Source: Oscillospiraceae bacterium (GTDB lineage: Bacteria; Bacillota_A; Clostridia; Oscillospirales; Oscillospiraceae). From it: DNA of 9,562 nucleotides. A program made the position numbers and the translations under genes. How positions within the stretch are numbered: the first letter of the stretch is position 1; each line of letters starts with the position of its first letter. The DNA lies in contig JAFYVA010000016.1 in assembly GCA_017549325.1 (NCBI GenBank), forward strand, positions 1 through 9,562, written 5' to 3'. Below, in pieces: positions 4,615 to 9,562 of the stretch. The notes beneath the pieces are model-generated. The model did no database searches. It saw only the letters and a program-made list of their open reading frames with translations, and was not told where the DNA came from.

Positions 4615-5550
4615 ATGTACCGATACATACTCAAACGAATCCTTATGGTGATTCCTGTGCTTCTGGGCGTGATCATTGTGGTCCAGTGCATCATGGAAAT
4701 GAACCCTGCTGACCCGGTCTATCAGATCGTCGGCGAGTCTGCCACGGAAGAGCAGATCGAAGCGGCCCGAGAAGAATACGGATTGAACGATCCCTTCGTG
4801 GTTCGCCTTGGCCGCTATATCTGGAATTTCTGCCACGGCGATTTGGGTAATTCTTATACCACAAGAGAACCTGTTTTGGAGACCTATTTGAGACAGCTGC
4901 CGGCCACCATCGAACTGGCCGTTGTTGCCGTTTTGGTGGGCTTCCTTCTCTCGCAGCCGCTGGGTATCCGTGCGGCAACGCACCAGAACTCCCTGTCCGA
5001 CTCCTCCTGCATGATCTTCTCCCTGATCGGCGTGTCCATGCCTGGCTTCTGGTCCGGCCTGCTGCTAATGCTGCTCTTCGCTCTGTATTTGGGCTGGCTG
5101 CCCTCCGCTGGTAATGACCACTGGTACAGTGTTATTCTGCCCGGCCTGACCCAGGGTTTCTACATGACCGGCTTTATGACCCGCAGCACCCGCTCCGCCA
5201 TGCTGGAGACCGTCCGTTCGGACTACATGACCACGGCGCTGGCCAAGGGCGTGAACCGCAAGAAGGCCGTGATGAAGCACGCCTATAAGAACGCGCAGAT
5301 CCCCATCGTGACGGCTGCCGGCGTTCAGTTTGCCCATATCATCGGCGGTAGTGTTACGGTCGAGAAGCTGTTCTCCTGGCCCGGCGTTGGCCGCGCACTG
5401 GTCACGGCCATCACGTCCCGTGACATCCCCGTGGTAACCGGCTATATCACCATGACCGCTGTGCTGATCTGCCTGGTGAACCTGGTGATCGACATCATCT
5501 ATGCCTTTATCGATCCTCGTATCAAGGCACAGTATTCCGGAAAGAGGTGA
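4615..5550 (+). CDS. Peptide ABC transporter permease, OppB/DppB type
   Basis: The 311-residue size is normal for the B-type permease. The first membrane helix lies in the N-terminal 30 residues, after the family-typical MYRYILKRI. An external segment follows that contains EEYGLNDPFVVRLGRYI and HGDLGNSY, near residues 54-81, and is typical of OppB. More helices occur at about 97-118, 132-160 and 172-188. The coupling (EAA-type) loop is around 198-225, with ALAKGVNRKKAVMKHAYKNA, and docks onto the ATPases. Residues 249-262 (VEKLFSWPGVGRAL) are a second hallmark. The start is the ATG at 4615, with GGAGG ending four bases upstream; the in-frame ATG at 4597 would place that ribosome binding site inside the gene. 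It forms the translocation path with the next gene's product. The specific solute is not shown by sequence. Confidence 0.92.
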   Translation: MYRYILKRILMVIPVLLGVIIVVQCIMEMNPADPVYQIVGESATEEQIEAAREEYGLNDPFVVRLGRYIWNFCHGDLGNSYTTREPVLETYLRQLPATIELAVVAVLVGFLLSQPLGIRAATHQNSLSDSSCMIFSLIGVSMPGFWSGLLLMLLFALYLGWLPSAGNDHWYSVILPGLTQGFYMTGFMTRSTRSAMLETVRSDYMTTALAKGVNRKKAVMKHAYKNAQIPIVTAAGVQFAHIIGGSVTVEKLFSWPGVGRALVTAITSRDIPVVTGYITMTAVLICLVNLVIDIIYAFIDPRIKAQYSGKR

Positions 5551-5555
5551 TTGGG

Positions 5556-6449
5556 ATGGCAAAGAACACTTTAGATACAAATGTGCAGCAGCAAAGAACA
5601 AAAAGCAGTCAGTTCCGCGAGTTCTGGCGTCGTTATAAGCAGAATCCCGGTGCCGTTCTCGGCCTGATCGTTGTGATCCTCCTGGTGATCGCTGCAATCG
5701 CTTCCGGTATCGTCTTTGACTACGATACGGATATCATCGGCAATCACATCGTTGACAGACTCCAGAGACCCTCTATGGCGCACTGGTTTGGTACCGATGA
5801 GCTGGGCCGTGACGTGTTTGCCCGCACCATGTACGGTGCCCGTTACTCTCTGGCCATCGGCGTGGTGGCCGTGATCGTCTCCCTGGTGGCCGGCGTTACG
5901 CTGGGCGCAGTAGCCGGCTTTGTGGGCGGCGCTGTGGAGAATCTGATCATGCGTGTCATGGATATTTTTGCCGCCATCCCCAGCATTCTGATGGCCATGG
6001 CCATCGTTGCCGCTCTGGGCCAGAGCGCCATCATCCTGATGATCGCCGTGGGTGTCACCAGTGTGCCGTCGTTTGCCACCATTACCCGCGCCGCCGTGCT
6101 GCAGGTCCGCAACAATGACTTTGTGGAAGCGGCCCGCGCCATCGGCATGCCCAACTGGAAGATCGTGATCAAGCACATTCTGCCCAACTCCCTGGCTCCC
6201 ATCCTGGTGCAGGCAACGCTGCGTATCGGTAACGCCATCATCTCCGCATCCGGTCTGAGCTTCCTGGGCCTGGGTATCCCCCTGCCTGCTCCCGAGTGGG
6301 GCGGTATGCTCTCCAATGGCAGAACCTATATCCGTGACTATCCCTATATGACCATCTTCCCCGGTCTTGCTATCCTGATCACCGTGATCGCCTTCAACCT
6401 GATCGGCGACGGTGTCCGCGATGCCCTTGACCCGAAGCTGAAGAACTGA
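5556..6449 (+). CDS. Peptide ABC transporter permease, OppC/DppC type
   Basis: The 297-residue product is the C-type partner permease. A cytoplasmic N-terminus of about 30 residues ends in [12 protein letters not shown], followed by the first helix at about 34-54. The external motif [15 protein letters not shown] at 77-91 is diagnostic of this subfamily. Further helices lie near 99-120, 135-155 and 158-170. The EAA coupling loop is clear at 191-211 ([20 protein letters not shown]). The region 230-250, with [18 protein letters not shown], is also typical, and the end is DALDPKLKN. The chosen start is the ATG at 5556, with GAGG at 5544-5547 inside the end of the preceding gene and eight bases of spacing. 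A GTG at 5547 overlaps that gene's stop codon and is less likely. The near-overlap suggests coupled translation of the two permeases. Confidence 0.93.
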   Translation: MAKNTLDTNVQQQRTKSSQFREFWRRYKQNPGAVLGLIVVILLVIAAIASGIVFDYDTDIIGNHIVDRLQRPSMAHWFGTDELGRDVFARTMYGARYSLAIGVVAVIVSLVAGVTLGAVAGFVGGAVENLIMRVMDIFAAIPSILMAMAIVAALGQSAIILMIAVGVTSVPSFATITRAAVLQVRNNDFVEAARAIGMPNWKIVIKHILPNSLAPILVQATLRIGNAIISASGLSFLGLGIPLPAPEWGGMLSNGRTYIRDYPYMTIFPGLAILITVIAFNLIGDGVRDALDPKLKN

Positions 6450-6468
6450 GGAAAGGAGCGAAACTGAC

Positions 6469-7494
6469 ATGAAAGAGATCGAAAAGAACGAAAACGGTTT
6501 GCTCCTGGAAGTAAACGATCTTTGCGTGGAATATGTCACCCATGACGAGGTGGTCCACGCGGTAAACGGCCTGAACCTGAAGCTGGGCTATGAAAAGACT
6601 CTGGGGCTGGTGGGCGAGACCGGCGCTGGCAAGACCACCACGGCCAAAGCCATTTTGAACCTGGTGCCCAATCCTCCCGGCGTCATCCGCCGCGGTGAGA
6701 TCATTCTCGACGGCAAGAATGTTCTGGAACTGCCCGAGTCCGAGCTGGAGAAGATGCGCGGTAAGGACGTGGCCATGATCTTCCAGGATCCCATGACCGC
6801 TCTGAACCCCGTCTATACCGTGGGTGAGCAGATCGCCGAGGCGCTGATGATCCACGAGAATCTCAACGAAAAGGATGCCATGAAGCGGGCCGGCGAGATG
6901 CTGGAGATCGTCGGCATCCCCGCCGAGCGCGCCTCGGAGTATCCCCACCAGTTCTCCGGCGGCATGAAGCAGCGCGTGGTCATCGCCATCGGCCTGGCCT
7001 GCAACCCCAAGCTGCTGATTGCCGACGAGCCTACCACCGCCCTGGATGTGACCATCCAGGCCCAGGTGCTGGAGATCATGATGGACCTCAAGCGCAAGTA
7101 TAAGATGGGCATGATCATGATCACCCACGACCTGGGTATTATCGCCGAGGTCTGCGACGAGGTCTCCGTTGTCTATGCCGGCCGTGTTATTGAGCACGGT
7201 AACCTGGTGGATGTGTTTGACCATACGCTCCACCCCTATACCGAGGGCCTGTTCAACTCCCTGCCCGATATCGACAACCGCGAGCGTGAGCTGATCCCCA
7301 TCCCCGGCCTGATGCCCGACCCCACCAACCTGCCTGAAGGCTGCCCCTTTGCACCTCGCTGCCGCTATGCGACCGACAAGTGCAGAGAAGCCCTGCCGGA
7401 GGAAAAGTGGGTCAGCGACACCCATTTTGTGGCTTGCTCCCGATATGACGAGCCTGATTTTCATATTGAAAGGAAGGTAGAGTTGGATGGCTGA
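6469..7494 (+). CDS. Peptide ABC transporter ATPase, OppD/DppD type
   Basis: The 341-residue protein is the first of two nucleotide-binding subunits that power import. It has all the core motifs: Walker [10 protein letters not shown] at 49-57, Q-loop Gln106 (MIFQDP), signature FSGGMKQR at 162-169, Walker B LLIADEP at 182-188 with catalytic Glu187, D-loop ALD at 191-193 and switch His220. The C-terminal peptide-transporter extension (from about 255, HPYTEGL) carries four cysteines, Cys292, Cys298, Cys305 and Cys323, in [15 protein letters not shown] and FVAC. In some members of this family such a set binds an iron-sulfur cluster; here that is inferred only from spacing. The ribosome binding site GGAG (6455-6458) lies ten bases before the ATG at 6469. 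The last eight bases overlap the next gene, consistent with translational coupling and equal amounts of the two ATPases. Confidence 0.94.
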   Translation: MKEIEKNENGLLLEVNDLCVEYVTHDEVVHAVNGLNLKLGYEKTLGLVGETGAGKTTTAKAILNLVPNPPGVIRRGEIILDGKNVLELPESELEKMRGKDVAMIFQDPMTALNPVYTVGEQIAEALMIHENLNEKDAMKRAGEMLEIVGIPAERASEYPHQFSGGMKQRVVIAIGLACNPKLLIADEPTTALDVTIQAQVLEIMMDLKRKYKMGMIMITHDLGIIAEVCDEVSVVYAGRVIEHGNLVDVFDHTLHPYTEGLFNSLPDIDNRERELIPIPGLMPDPTNLPEGCPFAPRCRYATDKCREALPEEKWVSDTHFVACSRYDEPDFHIERKVELDG

Positions 7495-8440
7495 TAATAT
7501 TCTTGAAGTAAGAGACCTGACAAAATATTTCAAAACGCCTCGCGGCATGCTGCATGCGGTGGACCATGTCAACTTCAGCATCGAGCGCGGTAAGACCCTG
7601 GGCGTCGTTGGCGAGTCCGGCTGCGGCAAGTCCACCACCGGCCGCTGCGTGCTGCGTCTGCTGGAGCCCACCTCCGGCTCGGTGATCTTCGACGGCGAGG
7701 ATATCACGAAGCTGAGCCCCAAGAAGATGAGCCAGAAGCGCAAGGACATGCAGATCATCTTCCAGGACCCCTTTGCTTCTCTCGATCCCCGTAACTCCGT
7801 CTTTGAGATCATTGCCGAGCCGCTGATCGAGCATAAGCTGGTCAAGAACAAGGCTGAGCTCAACGACCGCGTGTTGGAACTGATGGATACGGTTGGCCTG
7901 GCACACCGCTATGTCAACACCTATCCCCACGAACTGGACGGCGGCCGCCGCCAGCGCATCGGTATTGCAAGAGCCCTGGCCATGGAACCCAAGTTCATCG
8001 TCTGCGATGAGCCGGTTTCCGCGCTGGATGTGTCCATCCAGGCCCAGATCCTCCTGCTGCTCAAGGAACTGCAGAAGACGAGAGATCTGACTTATATGTT
8101 CATTACCCATGACCTGAGCGTCGTCAACCACTTCTCTGACGATATTGCGGTCATGTACCTGGGCCAGATCGTGGAAAAGGCTCCCGCTGCCGAGCTGTTC
8201 CGCAATCCGCTGCATCCCTATACCGAGGCGCTGCTCAGCGCGATCCCCATTCCCTCTCTGCACAACAGAAGAAAGCGGATCGTCATCAAGGGCGAGATCA
8301 CCTCTCCCATTGAGCCGCCGGATACCTGCCGCTTTGCAAAGCGCTGCTCCCGCTGCTGTGAGACCTGCGAGCAGTGCGGCAATCCGCCCCTGGTGGAGGT
8401 ATCTCCCGGCCACTTTGTCGCCTGCCATCTTGTCAAATAA
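7487..8440 (+). CDS. Peptide ABC transporter ATPase, OppF/DppF type, with LDGGR signature
   Basis: The 317-residue protein is the second ATPase subunit. Walker A is GESGCGKST at 42-50, the Q-loop is Gln93 (IIFQDP), Walker B is FIVCDEP at 170-176 with Glu175, the D-loop is SALD at 178-181, and the switch is His208. The signature is LDGGR at 150-154 instead of LSGGQ: the Ser that normally contacts the ATP gamma phosphate is Asp. With the intact signature in its partner, the dimer may hold one standard and one altered ATP site. The C-terminal extension has many cysteines (281, 287, 290, 291, 294, 297, 313), more than the four usual in this family. The start is the ATG at 7487 inside the preceding gene, with AGGAAGG at 7471-7477 nine bases upstream. 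Last gene of the operon; a strong terminator follows 44 bases later. Confidence 0.93.
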   Translation: MADNILEVRDLTKYFKTPRGMLHAVDHVNFSIERGKTLGVVGESGCGKSTTGRCVLRLLEPTSGSVIFDGEDITKLSPKKMSQKRKDMQIIFQDPFASLDPRNSVFEIIAEPLIEHKLVKNKAELNDRVLELMDTVGLAHRYVNTYPHELDGGRRQRIGIARALAMEPKFIVCDEPVSALDVSIQAQILLLLKELQKTRDLTYMFITHDLSVVNHFSDDIAVMYLGQIVEKAPAAELFRNPLHPYTEALLSAIPIPSLHNRRKRIVIKGEITSPIEPPDTCRFAKRCSRCCETCEQCGNPPLVEVSPGHFVACHLVK

Positions 8441-8484
8441 GGAAAGCGGAGACAGAGCACCTCACCCAAGATGGGTTCTACAAT

Positions 8485-8524
8485 AAAAATTGGGGTCAGG
8501 CGTCGATGCCTGACCCCAATTTTT
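8485..8524. terminator. Strong intrinsic terminator closing the ABC operon
   Basis: AAAAATTGGGGTCAGGC (8485-8501) pairs perfectly with GCCTGACCCCAATTTTT (8508-8524) around a 6-nt loop, GTCGAT. The stem has a GC-rich core, five A on the 5' side and five T on the 3' side, so it could work in both directions. It separates the transporter operon from the ylxM-ffh unit. Confidence 0.9.
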
Positions 8525-8694
8525 GATAGAATCTGCCTTTTTTGCTGTGTGGATAGATCCCGTCGGCAATGGGCGAACGCGCCGGACGGCCCCAACCGGG
8601 GCAAAACACCGGGCAGACGGGCATTTTTGGCCCGCTGTGGATCAATTTCACCAAAAATTTTCAAAAAATTTTGTCCGTATCACCAAATTTCGCC
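8525..8694. other. Gene-free upstream region of ylxM-ffh with phased A-tracts and small stems
   Basis: No gene is seen here; overlapping short open frames lack ribosome binding sites and family features. GC-rich stems occur at 8589-8602 (GCCCC with GGGGC) and 8618-8634 (CGGGC with GCCCG). Two A-tracts of the AnTn type, A5T4 at 8653-8661 and A6T4 at 8663-8672, are centred 11 bp apart, and AAATTT follows at 8685-8690. This predicts DNA curvature just upstream of the -35 box at 8695 and may act as an UP-like element for a housekeeping promoter. Confidence 0.4.
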
Positions 8695-8723
8695 TTGACT
8701 TTTGCTCTGTTATCCTGTATAGT
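8695..8723 (+). promoter_or_regulatory. Promoter of the ylxM-ffh operon
   Basis: TTGACT (8695-8700) and TATAGT (8718-8723) each differ from consensus at one position and are separated by 17 bp. Transcription would begin near 8730, giving a leader of about 40 nt that is largely occupied by the inverted repeat at 8733-8754. AT-rich tracts lie directly upstream. Confidence 0.75.
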
Positions 8724-8732
8724 AATTGTCGT

Positions 8733-8754
8733 TGTAAAGGTCTACAACTTTACA
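8733..8754 (+). promoter_or_regulatory. Inverted repeat in the ylxM leader
   Basis: TGTAAAG (8733-8739) and CTTTACA (8748-8754) form 7-bp arms around eight bases. An alternative shorter pairing is TTGTA (8732-8736) with TACAA (8743-8747). It sits at or just after the expected transcription start and directly before the ribosome binding site AAGGGGGA (8756-8763). It could be a repressor operator or an RNA hairpin that affects translation of ylxM. What acts on it is not known. Confidence 0.45.
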
Positions 8755-8770
8755 GAAGGGGGAATTTTCC

Positions 8771-9136
8771 GTGAAAAACCAGACTTACCGCATGACCATG
8801 CTGTTCGATTTTTACGGTGAAGTCCTCACCGAGCGGCAAAAGGAGTTCTTTGATCTCTATTATAATGAGGATCTGTCCCTTGCCGAGATCGCCGAGAACT
8901 ACGGGATTTCCCGCCAGGGCGTCCGGGATGTGATCGTCCGCGCCGAGGCCATTATGACGGAGCTGGAGGATAAGACCGGCCTTCTCAAGCGCTTTATGCA
9001 GATGAAGGACAAGCTCACCGCCATTGAGGAAGCTGCCGCCGCCATCGGCACCATCAACTACCGGCAGTACGACAACGAGGATCTGGCCCGTCTTGTGCAG
9101 GTCATCGCCGTCAACGCCGCGGCACTGAAAGAATAA
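8771..9136 (+). CDS. ylxM: YlxM family DNA-binding protein (UPF0122), SRP operon
   Basis: The 121-residue protein has the normal YlxM size and family-typical stretches: RMTMLFDFYGEVLTERQKEF near 7-26, then LYYNEDLSLAEIAENYGISRQGVRD, a sigma-factor region 4-like helix-turn-helix at about 29-53. A helical C-terminal half follows. YlxM proteins are small regulators or accessory factors encoded next to ffh in Firmicutes; in streptococci one stimulates the GTPase of the signal recognition particle. The start is the GTG at 8771, with an AAGGGGGA ribosome binding site ending about seven bases upstream. The family N-terminus and the spacing rule out the later ATGs. The gene is 12 bases from ffh and is almost surely cotranscribed with it. 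Confidence 0.93.
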   Translation: MKNQTYRMTMLFDFYGEVLTERQKEFFDLYYNEDLSLAEIAENYGISRQGVRDVIVRAEAIMTELEDKTGLLKRFMQMKDKLTAIEEAAAAIGTINYRQYDNEDLARLVQVIAVNAAALKE

Positions 9137-9148
9137 GGAGTTTACGCC

Positions 9149-9562
9149 ATGGCCTTTGAGGGACTGAGCGAAAAACTGAATGCCACATTCAAGCGCCTGC
9201 GCGGTAAGGGCCGCCTGACGGAGGCCGATGTCCGCGAGGGCATGCGGGAAGTGCGCCTTGCGCTGCTGGAAGCCGACGTCAGCTACAAGGTGGTCAAGGA
9301 CTTCGTCTCCCGCGTGACGGAGCGCTGCGTGGGCAGTGATGTGCTCGATAGCCTCACCCCCGCCCAGCAGATCATCAAGATCGTCAACGAAGAGATGACG
9401 GCTCTGATGGGCGGCACCAACGCCCGGCTGACCATGGCCAATAAGGGCCCCACGGTGGTCATGCTGGTGGGCCTGCAGGGTGCCGGTAAAACCACCAACG
9501 GCGCCAAGCTGGCCGGCCTTATGCGCCGCCAGTACGGCAAGCGCCCGCTGCTGTTGGCCTGC
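9149..9562 (+). CDS. ffh: Signal recognition particle protein Ffh (5' part, runs off the window)
   Basis: The first 138 residues are present and the frame is still open at base 9562. They cover the N domain, beginning MAFEGLSEKLNATFKRLRGKGRLTEADV with the signature MREVRLALLEADVSYKVVKDF near 32-52, and the start of the GTPase G domain. The P-loop is GLQGAGKTT at 108-116, where most Ffh proteins have GLQGSGKTT. Ffh binds 4.5S/6S RNA and signal sequences of nascent proteins and delivers ribosomes to FtsY at the membrane. The ATG at 9149 has AAGGAG (9135-9140) eight bases upstream, overlapping the end of ylxM. A full-length protein would be about 440-460 residues, so roughly two thirds lie outside. 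Confidence 0.97.
   Translation, partial: MAFEGLSEKLNATFKRLRGKGRLTEADVREGMREVRLALLEADVSYKVVKDFVSRVTERCVGSDVLDSLTPAQQIIKIVNEEMTALMGGTNARLTMANKGPTVVMLVGLQGAGKTTNGAKLAGLMRRQYGKRPLLLAC

Noticed and set aside
8636..8652. CTGTGGATCAATTTCAC, a weak resemblance to the shared palindrome upstream of ylxM
   Set aside because: Wrong arm spacing and wrong distance from the -35 box compared with the two good sites.

Overview
The window looks like chromosomal DNA of a GC-rich gut-type clostridium, most likely in the Oscillospiraceae/Ruminococcaceae. This is inferred from the ylxM-ffh gene pair typical of Firmicutes, strong GGAGG-type ribosome binding sites, sigma-A-like promoters, strong GC-rich intrinsic terminators and the codon bias (CTG, GCC, AAC, ATC). 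No tRNA, rRNA, CRISPR array or transposase gene was seen. No complete mobile element was seen either, although one hairpin-rich non-coding stretch could be an interspersed repeat.

Layout. (1) Bases 1-156 hold the 3' end of a plus-strand surface-protein gene that ends in a sorting-signal-like tail. (2) Bases 157-571 are non-coding and carry several hairpins, including at least two terminator-like ones. (3) On the minus strand, 572-1588 encodes a histidine phosphatase-superfamily protein with an extra, possibly GNAT-like, C-terminal domain. It has its own promoter. Upstream of it, behind a 21-bp-stem terminator, 1834-2604 encodes a DeoR-family regulator. (4) Divergent from deoR, a five-gene peptide-type ABC importer operon runs from 2929 to 8440: a binding lipoprotein, two permeases and two ATPases, in the order A-B-C-D-F. 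It ends at a 17-bp-stem terminator. (5) After a 330-bp gap, ylxM and the start of ffh (signal recognition particle) form a separate housekeeping operon that runs off the window end.

How the parts may work together. The importer would bind a peptide-like ligand at the membrane surface, pass it through the permease pair and use the two ATPases for energy. A 15-bp palindrome occurs upstream of both the importer promoter and the phosphatase promoter. The copies match at 13 of 15 positions in gene orientation, and each is centred exactly 16 bp upstream of its -35 box. This suggests one activator-like regulator for both transcription units, with the adjacent DeoR protein as one candidate.

Three oddities stand out in the importer operon. 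Its promoter has perfect -35 and -10 hexamers separated by an 18-bp spacer that contains a G9 run, a possible phase-variation switch. The binding-protein gene has an in-frame TAA that removes 28 conserved-looking C-terminal residues plus the residue replaced by the stop. A 17-bp-stem hairpin separates it from the permease genes. Both the G9 length and the TAA should be checked against raw reads or related genomes before they are taken as biology.
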